From an uncultured Acidimicrobiales bacterium (GTDB lineage: Bacteria; Actinomycetota; Acidimicrobiia; Acidimicrobiales; SZUA-35), in assembly GCA_938002965.1 (NCBI GenBank), contig CALKZY010000030.1, positions 89,945-153,944 on the forward strand: a stretch of 64,000 nt of DNA, written 5' to 3'. The notes beneath the pieces are model-generated. The model was not told where the DNA came from. It saw only the letters and a list, made by a program, of their open reading frames with translations, and made no database searches. The translations under genes were made by a program, and so were the position numbers. Positions 1 through 9,037 of this stretch are shown here, in pieces (positions within the stretch are counted from its first letter, which is position 1; the number at the start of each line of letters is the position of its first letter).

Positions 1-1017
1 GAGTCCCTCCCGCTGGCGGTCAAGCGGGTCGTCGACCGGCGGGACGGCAACGGTCAGGTGTTGCTGACCGGATCGAGCCGGATCTCTCGTGGTGCTCTCG
101 GCGGCTCGGACCCTCTGGCCGGTCGGGCGTCTCGAGTGGCCATGTACCCGATGACGGTCGGCGAGCGTGCGGGGCATCCAGTAAACGTGCTTGGTGGCTG
201 GTTCGAGAGTTCTCCGAAACCCGCCGGGTCCACCGAGGTTCCGCACACAGAGGTGGTTTGGCGAGTCCTTCAAGGCGGACTACCCGGTACTGCACTCACC
301 CAACCGAACGAGACCACCAATGACGAGTGGTGGTCGCTGGCCGGTGAGGTCATGCCGGCGTATGTTGAGTCAGCCCTGTCGTTGCTTTACGGAAAGTATG
401 ACGCCGACCGGCGCCGCCTGACCCGTGCGATTCAGTATCTGTCTGCCAACCCGGCCCAGATACTGAACGTGTCCCGGGTGGCCAACGAGCTGGAGATCAG
501 CCGTGACACCGCTCGCCGGTACATCGAACTGTTGGCCGACTCGATGCTGGTGCACGTGTTGCCAGGCGAACGGCCATCTGCTCACAAAACGTTGACCGCC
601 CACCCGAAGCTCGTCGTATTCGACACCGCATTCGCCGCCTGGGCGGCCAGGGTTCCACCGGGAGAGCTGCTGCTCAACGGCCTGGTGTGGGGTGGCCTGG
701 TGGAAAACGCCGTGGCCCTCGAGCTGTTGGCTCAAGCGTCGTGGTCGTCACCATCAATATCAGTGGGACACTGGCGCCAGGACGCCGACGAGATTGATCT
801 AGTGCTAACCGGCTCCGACGGCAGGTTGGTGGGCGTCGAAGTGAAGGCGGCAACAACAGTGTCCAACCGGGACAGTAGTGGGCTGCGAGCTCTTGAACGC
901 CGAGTTGGTGACCGGCTACATCTGGGAGTAGTGATCTACCGGGGTTCGGTCACCTATCAGATGGACGACGGCATGTGGGCGGTACCGCTGACAACACTTT
1001 GGGAACCGGCCACGTAG
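1..1017 (+). CDS. AAA-type ATP-binding protein with C-terminal DUF4143, 5' end outside window
   Basis: The reading frame is open from base 1, so the true start and the Walker A region lie upstream of the window. What remains is about 338 residues. Near the start is VLLTGSS, the sensor-1 strand typical of AAA_14 ATPases, followed by the conserved PLAGR and MYPMTVGE stretch. A helix-turn-helix-like stretch follows (VANELEISRDTARRYIELL). The C-terminal DUF4143 domain carries the PD-(D/E)xK-like signature EIDLVL...GVEVKAA near the end. Members of this family are stand-alone ATPases of poorly known role, common in actinobacteria and archaea, and some have been linked to mobile DNA. The cellular substrate cannot be deduced here. 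The first in-frame alternative start inside the window (GTG at 58) is only an artefact of truncation. Confidence 0.85.
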   Translation, partial: ESLPLAVKRVVDRRDGNGQVLLTGSSRISRGALGGSDPLAGRASRVAMYPMTVGERAGHPVNVLGGWFESSPKPAGSTEVPHTEVVWRVLQGGLPGTALTQPNETTNDEWWSLAGEVMPAYVESALSLLYGKYDADRRRLTRAIQYLSANPAQILNVSRVANELEISRDTARRYIELLADSMLVHVLPGERPSAHKTLTAHPKLVVFDTAFAAWAARVPPGELLLNGLVWGGLVENAVALELLAQASWSSPSISVGHWRQDADEIDLVLTGSDGRLVGVEVKAATTVSNRDSSGLRALERRVGDRLHLGVVIYRGSVTYQMDDGMWAVPLTTLWEPAT

Positions 1018-1611
1018 CAGAGCGGGCGCCTGACATTGAACGGCCCGGCGTGATATGACAGAAGCCGTGAACCAGGGTTCAAATCAAGGTGTGTTAAGCG
1101 AGGCCAAGCGGTCCGACGTTGAGCGTTAGCTGCTGGCCTGCGGCCGCCACGGCCGGATCGGGGCCCGATACGGGTCGAGAGTGCCTCGATCGCGCCGGAG
1201 ACCGGTGAAGAAGAGGCTCCTTCATCGAACCGGGACACGGGCTCCTTCGGAGGCACATCCCCGGTTGGGAGCGAAGAGGTCATGGAACAGTCGTCTGGCC
1301 AGGAGTCCTCCGAGGAACAGTTATCCGACCCGCGTTTGACTACCGAAACAACCGCACTGCGAACGACGACCACCGTGCCGGCCACGGAGTCATCCACCAC
1401 CACGGCGACGGTGCCCCCGGCAAGGTGTACCTGGACGACGGCACCCCGTTCCGCTCCAAAGGCAAGCAGATCATCCCGCCCGAGCGTCGCCTGATCCTTG
1501 AGCTCCCCGGCGGCGGCGGTTTCGGCCCGCCGTCCGAGCGGGACCCCAAGGCGGCCGCCAACGATCGCAAGCAGGGCTATGGCACGTATGCTTCAGGTCG
1601 GTAGGGTCGAA
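1018..1611. other. Intergenic stretch holding a gene remnant
   Basis: No intact gene is visible in this stretch of almost 600 bases. The right half holds a recognisable hydantoinase-B C-terminal remnant (listed separately). The left part, 1018-1390, has open frames but none with a convincing start or recognisable domain. A T-loop-like GGTTCAAATC near 1076-1085 is not part of a tRNA. Confidence 0.6.
1398..1604 (+). pseudogene. C-terminal remnant of a hydantoinase B / oxoprolinase-family subunit
   Basis: In the frame that ends at the TAG at 1602-1604 the translation reads GDGAPGKVYLDDGTPFRSKG, then QIIPPERRLILELPGGGGFG, then PPSERDPKAAANDRKQGYG. This is the hallmark C-terminus of the HyuB / N-methylhydantoinase B family (GAPG, RGKG.Q.IP, LE.PGGGG.G.P.ERDP, D...GY). 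Intact members are about 500-600 residues; only about 65 residues are recognisable here. The frame stays open further upstream but no longer resembles HyuB, and no partner HyuA gene is nearby. I read this as the surviving tail of a gene lost by deletion or recombination. Confidence 0.6.
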
Positions 1612-2567
1612 CTACCGATCACTCAAACGATACTCGGCTAGGCGTAGAGCATTCTGTTCTATGAATTCACTCTCATACTCATAGGTGACAGAGCGAATGA
1701 GATCGTATAGGTTGGACTCCATTCCACCACAGTCTTGAACGGCGAGCGCAAGTTTGATCTCTCGCTCTTGAATGTCGGCAAGCTTTTCACGCTGCCGTTG
1801 ATCCAGTACGGGGAGCCCCTTGTATCCCTCGTCTTCAGCTTCGGACTCAGAATATTCAACTTCTTGAAGATTGGTGATCTCCGACTGGATCATGTTGTAT
1901 GCGTCTTCGATTGTCGTGTACTGAAAGCCAAGCTCGTTGACACATCGAGAAACGTCGTTCTCAAAATCAACGATTCTCGGATCGGCCAAGACCCTCTGGT
2001 CAAGTTCGAAGATATCGTCGCCGAACTCGTCAATGAATAGATAGTCGACCGACTCACCGTAAGCCGCCGTAGACGCTTGCTGTGAGCATCCGTCGGCACC
2101 GTCTCGAGCGTCAAAATACGCGAATCTTTCGGGATCAGAGAGGGAGTTGAAGTACTCATAATTGGGGTCCTCGGCTGGCGCGGCTAGCGGTTGAGTACCG
2201 CGAAGATTCGGCCCAATCTGCTCAACGTCTCGTGATAGTCAAAACCCAGATCTCGCATACATTGCGCCACCACTTCTTCATATCTGTAGTGCGATGTTTC
2301 AAGAAATTGGCTCGACGCGTCATATCCAAGGAAATCGATCAGGGGTGATATCTCCTCTTCTTCTTGCCGATTTGGCACCTCGCCCACGCCTGATTGTGAT
2401 TCTGCTTCCACGCCATCTTGATCGGTTGTAGGGACCGACGTACTACCTACCGGTGCTGTGATCTCGTTTTGTTGGCCGCAAGATGAAACCAGAATCAAAC
2501 TGGTACGTAGCAAGACAAGAGTCCTGTGGCATCTCTTCATTGGAGAGAGAGGGATATTGATGTGCAT
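1612..2567 (-). pseudogene. Frameshifted lipoprotein gene, paralogue of the gene at 2757-3794
   Basis: Two reading frames on the minus strand make one protein. The first (2567 to 2184) has a signal peptide with a good lipobox (VSSC) and ends shortly after QCMRDLGFDYHE. The second, a different frame, is open from about 2235 to the stop at 1612. It includes QIGPNLRGTQPLAAP, SRCVNELGFQY and a C-terminal helical part with a conserved Cys (QDCGG). One missing base near 2230 (after CACGA) accounts for the shift; restoring it gives about 318 residues. The result matches the adjacent 345-residue lipoprotein in layout: lipobox, RQ...SP...LGF/Y, a first CM..xGF, a second RC...E.GF/Y, and a late Cys. 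The function is unknown. It may be a decayed tandem duplicate, or an assembly error in an intact gene. Confidence 0.65.
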
Positions 2568-2756
2568 TTTCTGTGATTTCCGCCTGTCCGTGACTCAACC
2601 GCGGCTACCTGTAAACGTCGCCGCAGGTAGCCTCAGTTGTCGAGCGATGAGTGTTAAGGGTCCTCCAGGCCGGGCAATCTACCGCTTTTGATGAGTGGCT
2701 GGAGGCCACGTACTCGTCGACGGTCCCGCCAGATCGCACGATGATGACAAGCGAGG

Positions 2757-3794
2757 CTATTGCTTCCGTTGCTCGCCCATGAGCAACGAGATCCGGTCGA
2801 AATTGTCGTCCAGCCAGCCTTCTTCCGCCGCATACACTGCTTCGCGGACGCGCTCGGCAAGCATGGTCTGCTCGGAGCATGAGGCGTCGGTGTTCGCCAG
2901 CTCCTGTTCCTGTTGAGCCAGAGAGTCCAGCCGGTTCGACAGATCCTGCAACGTGCTGTCGGGCACGTTGCCCCCGTTGTACAGAACCTCATCCGCTTGA
3001 GCAAGTGCTTGCTCCAACGGTGCTGCCAGTTCATCCATGTAACGGTCTGTGGCTAGCGGCTCGGCCAGGCTGTACCCGTTTTCAGCCATGCAGCGGCTCC
3101 AGTCGGTAGCGGCGGCGAGCGCCGGCTCTGACATTTCGGCGGTGTGCCGCAGCTCGAGTACCTCGCCGGCGATGAGGGGCGGCAACTCGAATGGAGCTGT
3201 GTCGCCATCTGCACTGTCTGATGCGAGGTCATTGCATTTGGCCATGGCTGGCCCAACGGCAGCCACTTCGGCGTCGGTCAACGTCGGGCTGTTCGAGCTG
3301 AGCTGCGGAGGGTCGACCGGTTGCCCTAGCTGCTGATACCGAAGCACCTCGAGCAGCCCTCGCATCCTGAGCGTGAACCCGTAACCCATCATCCTCAATC
3401 GGGCTCCGTCGTCGCGCGACAGCATGTCCTCCGGTGTCGCCGTCGGGTGGGCAAAGGGTTCTCGAAGATCGCCGAACCCTTCCTCGGTCATGCAGGTGTC
3501 GAACACCTCGGCTCGCAGAGCCTCGCGCTCGTTGTAGGCCGCAGACGCCGGAACCGGATCAACTTCGAAACCGAGGGCTAGTTCGATCGGTGAGCGTTCA
3601 ATCTGACTTGCGCCCTGCCGAGCCGGTATCTCCGCAGTCGGGAGACCGAAGTCGTCAACCGAGATCTCGTTAGCGGGCACGCCGACAACTGTCTCCGCCT
3701 CGGTAGATGCAGCACCATCGGCGGAGCATGACACACCAACGGCAGCCAACACAGTGAAGAAGAATCCGATCCGCCCCGACCAATCCACCGCCAC
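2757..3794 (-). CDS. Predicted lipoprotein of unknown function, Cys-rich helical
   Basis: 345 residues from a GTG start. The N-terminus RIGFFFTVLAAVGVSC is a signal peptide ending in a lipobox-like Cys, followed by a low-complexity Ala/Glu/Thr linker, so the protein should be exported and lipid-anchored. The mature part is mostly acidic helix and contains CMTEEGF, AKC, RCMAENGY and a late ASC, spaced evenly as if two copies of a CM..xG[FY] unit were joined by a disulfide-prone helical segment. The next gene downstream on the same strand (1612-2567) is a frameshifted paralogue, so the pair arose by tandem duplication. I recognise no catalytic motif. Proteins with this W..CM...G[YF] pattern are frequent lipoproteins in actinobacteria, but I know of no assigned role. 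Confidence 0.75.
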   Translation of the reverse strand: MAVDWSGRIGFFFTVLAAVGVSCSADGAASTEAETVVGVPANEISVDDFGLPTAEIPARQGASQIERSPIELALGFEVDPVPASAAYNEREALRAEVFDTCMTEEGFGDLREPFAHPTATPEDMLSRDDGARLRMMGYGFTLRMRGLLEVLRYQQLGQPVDPPQLSSNSPTLTDAEVAAVGPAMAKCNDLASDSADGDTAPFELPPLIAGEVLELRHTAEMSEPALAAATDWSRCMAENGYSLAEPLATDRYMDELAAPLEQALAQADEVLYNGGNVPDSTLQDLSNRLDSLAQQEQELANTDASCSEQTMLAERVREAVYAAEEGWLDDNFDRISLLMGEQRKQ

Positions 3795-3930
3795 AGTGTA
3801 TGACTCTGACTCAACCGGTCGACACGCTCATCGACTCGACCCCTATGGTTGAAGTCTCCGTTGGCTGCTGATCGACCATCCGTCGATCGACTAGTCATTG
3901 ATTAACAACGTTGATTGAGCGAGGCGTCAC

Positions 3931-4551
3931 GTGAGAAGACTGTCCAACCGAATCGCCGGACTGTCCACCGGGTTGTTCACGTTGTTGGGCGTGGTCGTCT
4001 TCGCCGCCTTCATCATCTGGGTTCTGCCCGATCAGGCGGCTCGGGCCGAAGCGGTCACCGGGGATGCCGGGTCGCCCGACACCTCGTTCTTCTACCCACC
4101 GTCCGAGCTGTATGACATGGCCGAGGCCTACGGCGAGGACGGTCGCAGCCAGTACGTTCGGGCCCGGTACACCTTCGACGTCATCTGGCCGTTGGCCTAT
4201 CTGCTCTTCCTGGCCACGGCCATCAGCTGGGTGTTCCGTCGGGCCTTCGCCGCCAACAGTCGCCTGCAGCTGGCCAACCTGCTACCGGTGGCCAGCGTCG
4301 TGTTCGACTACCTGGAAAACGCGGCGGCGTCCATCGTGATGATCCGCTTCCCGGCCACCACCCCGGTAGTCGACTGGCTGGCCACGGTCTTCACCATGAC
4401 AAAGTGGATTTTCGTGCAGGGCAGCTTTGGGGTCCTGCTTGTCGGCCTGGCCGTTGGTGCCGTCCGGTGGCTGCGAAAGCGGGGGAACGCCACAAACGGT
4501 GGCACGATGGAGCAGAATTCGTTGACGGCAAACACTGACGATGAACAGTGA
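3931..4551 (+). CDS. Integral membrane protein, unknown function
   Basis: 206 residues from a GTG start at 3931. Four hydrophobic segments are visible: residues about 13-34, 88-105, 120-140 and 160-180. A polar extracytoplasmic loop of about 50 residues lies between the first and second and contains YPPSELYDMAEAYG. The tail is hydrophilic. The order of helices and the conserved DYLENA-type stretch resemble small membrane proteins of no known activity that are widespread in actinobacteria and flavobacteria. It stands alone, 31 bases ahead of an F420-type oxidoreductase gene, which could make the two co-transcribed. I cannot assign a substrate. Confidence 0.8.
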   Translation: MRRLSNRIAGLSTGLFTLLGVVVFAAFIIWVLPDQAARAEAVTGDAGSPDTSFFYPPSELYDMAEAYGEDGRSQYVRARYTFDVIWPLAYLLFLATAISWVFRRAFAANSRLQLANLLPVASVVFDYLENAAASIVMIRFPATTPVVDWLATVFTMTKWIFVQGSFGVLLVGLAVGAVRWLRKRGNATNGGTMEQNSLTANTDDEQ

Positions 4552-4582
4552 TCGTAAACAACAACCACGAAACAGGTAACCC

Positions 4583-5449
4583 GTGAAGATCTCCCTCTTT
4601 GACAGCACAAACAACATCGACGATGCGGTGGCCAACGCGTCGAAGGCCAACGATCTCGGGTATCACCGTTACTGGGCGCCGCAGATCATGAACGCCGACC
4701 CGATCTCGATCTTGTCGGTTGTCGGGCGGGAGGTGCCTCGCATTCTCCTCGGCACGTCGGTGGTCGCCATGCACACCACGTTGCCGCAGACCCTGGCTCA
4801 GCAGTCGTTGACCATCAACAACATCAGCGGCGGTCGATTCACCATCGGACTGGGCACCAACCACGAGCCAGTGCTGGAGATGGTGTACGGCGTGCCGTGG
4901 CGCAAGCCCTACACCCACATGGTCGAGTACCTCGATGCGCTCATCCCGCTGCTCAACGACCAGCGAGTGGTGACCGAAGGCGAGTTTGTCACCGCCCGTA
5001 CCGGCATCAACGTCAAGGCCGACCCGGCCGGGGTGATGCTGGCCGCTCTCGGTCCCAAGATGTTGAAGCTGGCCTCCGAACGCACCAATGGCACCATCAC
5101 CTGGATGACCGGGCCGGCCACCATCGGCGAGCACATTCGCCCCAACATCGGAGCTACTGCCCAGATCGCCGCCGGTGTCGGCATTCAAGTGACCGACGAT
5201 GTCGAAGCCGCCCGGGCTCAGGCCAACACCGACCTGGAAATCTACGGAACGCTGCCGTCTTACCGGGCGATGCTCGACCGCGAAGGAGCAGCCAACCCCG
5301 GAGACCTGGTGCTCATCGGCGACGCCGACACAATTCGCACCGGACTTGAGGCCTACAAGGCCGCCGGTGCAACCGAATGCGCATTGAACATCCTGGGCGA
5401 TAAGGAAGCAGCGTGGGAAGCCGTGGCGCCGCTCGGAAGCGAAATCTAG
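4583..5449 (+). CDS. LLM-class flavin (F420-type) oxidoreductase
   Basis: 288 residues, GTG start. The sequence has a luciferase-like TIM-barrel fold. It starts with MKISLFDSTNN, has an early LGYHRYWAPQI strand, the GTSVVAMHTTLPQTLAQQ stretch that lines the cofactor pocket, and SGGRFTIGLGTNH, the usual SxGRxxLGLG motif. The C-terminal GDLVLIGDADTIRTGLEAY is the typical closing helix of the actinobacterial F420-dependent branch (similar to the TIGR03564 group). Members transfer hydride between reduced F420 (or FMNH2) and small carbonyl or alkene substrates in the cytoplasm. The substrate is unknown. It is one of four such paralogues in the window. The preceding membrane-protein gene ends 31 bases upstream. 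Confidence 0.88.
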   Translation: MKISLFDSTNNIDDAVANASKANDLGYHRYWAPQIMNADPISILSVVGREVPRILLGTSVVAMHTTLPQTLAQQSLTINNISGGRFTIGLGTNHEPVLEMVYGVPWRKPYTHMVEYLDALIPLLNDQRVVTEGEFVTARTGINVKADPAGVMLAALGPKMLKLASERTNGTITWMTGPATIGEHIRPNIGATAQIAAGVGIQVTDDVEAARAQANTDLEIYGTLPSYRAMLDREGAANPGDLVLIGDADTIRTGLEAYKAAGATECALNILGDKEAAWEAVAPLGSEI

Positions 5450-5685
5450 GAGTTCAACTTCTTGGAGTCCGAATGTTCTGGGCACGATCGGGAATCCGAT
5501 TGCTGTTCCTAGTAGAGGCGCGTACCCGCCGACTGGACGTCGAGTTTTCTCGGAACCTGTTTGACGTCGGCGGCGTTTAGTGGATGTCGGTCCGATGGTC
5601 GAGCTGCGTTTCGATCAGCGACCGACTCCATTATTGGTACGCGTTGCGTCGCCCTCAATGGTGGTGACGAGATCGGAGAAAGACT

Positions 5686-7134
5686 GTGAAGTGGCTAATC
5701 AGGGGGACCGTTTTCATTTTGTTGGCGGTCACTATTCCATTTGCGTCGCCGGGGATATCGGCTGCCCGGCCGATTTGCCAGACGAATTCTGACTCGGACG
5801 GCGATGGCTGGGGATGGGAGAACGAGCAGAGCTGCAAGATGCCCGAGGTGCCGATGACGGGCTCGTCGTGTGACTATTCTCAGGCCGCAGTGAACAACGG
5901 GTGGGGTTGGGATTCAGAGAATGGCGTCAGTTGCCCACCGGTCGAGTCGACGTCCGCAGCCAACCAGCCGGTGCTCATCAACATTACGGAAATTGACTTG
6001 GCCGGCAATCAGCTTCGATTTGAGTCGATTTACGACGGAGAGCTGGTAACCCACACGCTGTATCGGTTCTTCATCAACGATGCTGGCGATGTCGCCTACC
6101 GCGAGGTGATCAGCAGCTATCCGCGATCGGCTGAATCGGTTGTAGCGACTCGAATCCAAGATGGTGAGTTGTATCTGGTTGTGGCACGCGATGGTGATGT
6201 CCTACTGGCTCGATCTGGTGCTTATGACGCGTACGGGGCCTGTCTGGCCTACTGCTCGCTGAGCGATTCGCCCTTTGAGAGCGCCGATCGTCAAGTTTCC
6301 AACATCGTTACTGTCGCTCGTGTTGCCGTTAGGTCGTTGCTCGAGGCGGTTTCCAGAGGTCGGGTTACTCCTCGTCCAATTCCGCTCCCGACGACGCCGC
6401 CACCGGTCCCACCGGACAATCCCGACCCCTGTCCACCCCCGGGGGCCGTGGACTGTCCGCCCGGAGTCGACTGGCCGGAATTGCCGGGGAGTTCCGGCGA
6501 CCAGGGCAGCCCGACGGTCTTCAACGAGCTATCTGCCGTTGGAGACTCTGACAACGCGGCCGGTTCTGCTGTGTCAGCTTCGCAGGCCGAAGACATCCTC
6601 GAAGGCGACAGCCGTTCCCCAGTTGGACTCATGTTGGACTTGCGGGACGATTTACCCCCAGGCTACGTGCTCGATTCCTACGGTGACGGTGGCGAGGCCG
6701 TCTACACAAACGGTGACGATTCGATCACCATCAACTACGACGCTTCTCGCGATCAAGTGACCATCGTCGACAGCGAGCGTCAAGGTCAAGACTCGATTGT
6801 TGTCACCACCGAAATCCAGTACGGGACCTCACTGCTCGGAAATCGCAGCGTCCAAGACGTGGTCATTCATCGACAAGACACCTACTACCGAGGCGGCCGG
6901 GTGCTACGGAATTCTCAGTCGTGGGATGAGGGCCGTCGGCAGAGCGCCAGTTGTGACGTGTCCGGGTGTAATTCTCCGCCAGCGACGCCAATCCCGACGC
7001 CGACACCAACTCCGACACCAACTCCGACTCCAGGGGGATGTGATGACAACGACTGTCTACCCGGCAACGGCACAGTTGTGACCCCTCCGGTTGACCCTCC
7101 GGATGACTGTTACGACTTCGAGTGTGGGGCCTAA
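5686..7134 (+). CDS. Secreted protein with N-terminal CBM10-like GWGW motifs and proline linker
   Basis: 482 residues. The GTG start at 5686 has a strong ribosome-binding site (GGAGAAAG, 7 bases away). A signal peptide (KWLIRGTVFILLAVTIPFA) is followed by two Cys-flanked tryptophan motifs, DGDGWGWENEQSC and NNGWGWDSENGVSC. These copy the signature of family-10 carbohydrate-binding / dockerin-like modules found in secreted enzymes of marine bacteria. Residues of about 90-230 form an unassigned domain (TEIDLAGNQLRFESIYDGEL). Next come a Pro-rich linker, a second globular part with DDLPPGYVLDSYGDGGEAVY, and a Pro-Thr tandem linker before the Cys-containing end. No catalytic site is recognised. 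It probably acts at the cell surface or outside, perhaps binding polysaccharide. Nothing nearby suggests an operon partner. Confidence 0.8.
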   Translation: MKWLIRGTVFILLAVTIPFASPGISAARPICQTNSDSDGDGWGWENEQSCKMPEVPMTGSSCDYSQAAVNNGWGWDSENGVSCPPVESTSAANQPVLINITEIDLAGNQLRFESIYDGELVTHTLYRFFINDAGDVAYREVISSYPRSAESVVATRIQDGELYLVVARDGDVLLARSGAYDAYGACLAYCSLSDSPFESADRQVSNIVTVARVAVRSLLEAVSRGRVTPRPIPLPTTPPPVPPDNPDPCPPPGAVDCPPGVDWPELPGSSGDQGSPTVFNELSAVGDSDNAAGSAVSASQAEDILEGDSRSPVGLMLDLRDDLPPGYVLDSYGDGGEAVYTNGDDSITINYDASRDQVTIVDSERQGQDSIVVTTEIQYGTSLLGNRSVQDVVIHRQDTYYRGGRVLRNSQSWDEGRRQSASCDVSGCNSPPATPIPTPTPTPTPTPTPGGCDDNDCLPGNGTVVTPPVDPPDDCYDFECGA

Positions 7135-7206
7135 CCGTCTTCGTGAGCTTCTCACCCGACGTGACTTGTCCGCGAGGTGATCGATGACTGCAGTAGCGTT
7201 GGGGGT

Positions 7207-8193
7207 ATGTCGTCCACTGGTAGCGAGGGAGTAGTTCAAGGGGTCGACCCGGTCATACGTGCGAATGCGCTGGCCAAGAGCTTCGGCGATTTCGAGGCGG
7301 TAAAGGGCATCGACTTCGACGTGCGGCCGGGCGAGGCCTTCGGGTTTCTCGGCCCGAACGGGGCCGGCAAGTCATCGACCATGCGGATGATTGGAGCGGT
7401 GTCGCCGGCAACCTCGGGCGAGCTGCGCATCTTCGACTTGGACCCGGCCACCGATGGTCGAGCCATTCGAGCTCGCCTTGGCGTGGTTCCACAGGCCGAC
7501 GAGTTGGATGAGCTTCTCCGGGTCAAAGAAAACCTGGTCGTCTACGGCCGATATTTCGATATCCCTTTGGCCGAGTGCAAAACAAGAGCTGACCAACTTT
7601 TGGAGTTTGTTCAGCTTTCGGATCGAGCTGAGGGCAAGATCCGCGAGCTGTCCGGCGGTATGAAACGACGGGTCACGATTGCCCGTTCGTTGATGAGCGA
7701 CCCTGACATCTTGCTACTGGATGAGCCGACGACGGGTTTGGATCCTCAGGCCCGCCACGTGCTGTGGGATCGCCTGTATCGACTCAAACAACAGGGTGTA
7801 ACCCTGGTTCTCACCACGCACTACATGGATGAGGCCGAGCAGTTGTGCGACCGTTTGGTGGTGATGGATCACGGTCAGATTGTGGCCGAAGGGTCGCCGG
7901 CCGAACTGATCCGAACACACTCGCCTCGCGAAGTCTTGGAGCTCCGATTTGTCGATCCTGAGAATCGGAGCGGCCCCGGTCTCGAGATCAACGAGGCCGT
8001 GAGCGAGAAGCTGGTCGGTATCGGCGCTCGCCAGGAGGTGCTGCCCGACCGCATCCTTGTCTACGCCGAAAACGGGGAGGAAGCGCTGTCCGAAGTGCAT
8101 CGCCGGGCGGTGGAACCGGAAGCGGCCCTGGTTAGGCGCAGCACGCTGGAAGACGTGTTTCTCCGCCTCACCGGACGGACGTTGGTGGACTGA
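7207..8193 (+). CDS. ABC transporter ATP-binding subunit, DrrA/NodI type
   Basis: 328 residues from the ATG at 7207; a GTG at 7177 would add 10 residues ahead of the conserved domain, which begins at DPVIRANALAKSFG. It carries Walker A GPNGAGKSS, Q-loop VVPQADELD, signature LSGGMKRRV, Walker B ILLLDEPTTGLDP and switch His (TTHYMDEAE). The C-terminal extension with STLEDVFLRLTGR is typical of the DrrA family of exporters for lipids, antibiotics and O-antigen-like molecules. It overlaps the next gene by one base and forms a three-gene cassette with two ABC-2 permeases. The substrate is not evident. Genes of this layout with two permeases are often labelled NodIJ or daunorubicin-type transporters without direct proof. 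Confidence 0.93.
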   Translation: MSSTGSEGVVQGVDPVIRANALAKSFGDFEAVKGIDFDVRPGEAFGFLGPNGAGKSSTMRMIGAVSPATSGELRIFDLDPATDGRAIRARLGVVPQADELDELLRVKENLVVYGRYFDIPLAECKTRADQLLEFVQLSDRAEGKIRELSGGMKRRVTIARSLMSDPDILLLDEPTTGLDPQARHVLWDRLYRLKQQGVTLVLTTHYMDEAEQLCDRLVVMDHGQIVAEGSPAELIRTHSPREVLELRFVDPENRSGPGLEINEAVSEKLVGIGARQEVLPDRILVYAENGEEALSEVHRRAVEPEAALVRRSTLEDVFLRLTGRTLVD

Positions 8194-9035
8194 TGGCCAA
8201 CAAGACAGCACCTGTCGTACACGATTCTGTCAGCGGTTCGCCGCGAAGACTTGGCGGCACCCCGCCACCGGTTCGGGTGTGGGAACACCAGTTTGCCATC
8301 TACCGGCGAGTGTGGGCCTCGAATGTGATGGCGTCGGTGATCCGCCCGCTGATGTACGTGCTGGGCATGGGCATCGGGGTGGGAGCGCTGGTGGACGGCG
8401 GCCCCCGGTCCGGCGAGGTGTTGGACGGGCTGAGTTACTTCCAGTTCTTCGGGCCGTCGATGATCGCCACGTCGGCCATGATGGTGCTGGTCAACGATTC
8501 GTTGTGGCCCATCCACGGCGGGTTCCAATGGCACCGGAGCTTTTTCTCCCAGGCGGCCTCGCCCATCACACCGGGCGAGATTGTCGCCGGGGTCGGGTTG
8601 TGGCACTTCACCAAAGGTTTGTTGGCATCAGCCGGGGTTGTGGTGGTTTTGGCGCTGTTCCCATCAGTCCGGTCCTGGGGTCTGTTGACGGCATTGGTGT
8701 TTGGAGCGCTGACCGGCTTGGCGTTCGCCGCGCCGATTACCGCCTGGTCGGCGTGGCGAGAGGACACAAACTCGTTCCCCAACATCAACCGGTTTGTGAT
8801 CGTCCCTATGTTTCTGTTCAGCGGGGCGTTCTATCCGATCGCTCAGCTGCCTGGGTGGTTGCAGTGGTTCAGTCGGTTCACACCGGTGTGGCACGGCGTC
8901 GAGTTGTGCCGTGGGGCGACCTACGGTTTGTTGTCGGTCAGCCAGGCCGTCGGACACGTGGGCTACCTGGTGGTTTGGTGCGCAGCAGGAATGCTGTTGT
9001 CTCGTCGGGTGTTCACGGATCGACTGGGGAACTGA
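8193..9035 (+). CDS. ABC-2 type transporter permease (first of two)
   Basis: 280 residues. The ATG overlaps the stop of the ATPase gene by one base, which indicates coupled translation. Six hydrophobic segments are predicted between residues about 40 and 275. The ABC-2 membrane domain is recognised by RPLMYVLGMGIGVGALVDGG, SYFQFFGPSMIATSAMM and the late FLFSGAFYPIAQLPGWLQW, the FLSG..FP..-type signature that is shared with the next gene. The protein should pair with the downstream permease to form the membrane pore driven by the ATPase at 7207-8193. Only two bases separate it from the next gene. Confidence 0.92.
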   Translation: MANKTAPVVHDSVSGSPRRLGGTPPPVRVWEHQFAIYRRVWASNVMASVIRPLMYVLGMGIGVGALVDGGPRSGEVLDGLSYFQFFGPSMIATSAMMVLVNDSLWPIHGGFQWHRSFFSQAASPITPGEIVAGVGLWHFTKGLLASAGVVVVLALFPSVRSWGLLTALVFGALTGLAFAAPITAWSAWREDTNSFPNINRFVIVPMFLFSGAFYPIAQLPGWLQWFSRFTPVWHGVELCRGATYGLLSVSQAVGHVGYLVVWCAAGMLLSRRVFTDRLGN

Positions 9036-9037
9036 CG

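Noticed and set aside
1065..1100. GGTTCAAATC resembling a tRNA T-loop
   Set aside because: The flanking stems do not pair and no acceptor, anticodon or D arm is present.
4391..5485. Long open frame antisense to the F420-type oxidoreductase
   Set aside because: It has no domain and mirrors a GC-rich gene; it is a shadow.
7015..7035. ACACCAACTCCG repeats as a mobile-element or CRISPR signal
   Set aside because: They encode the Pro-Thr linker of the secreted protein.
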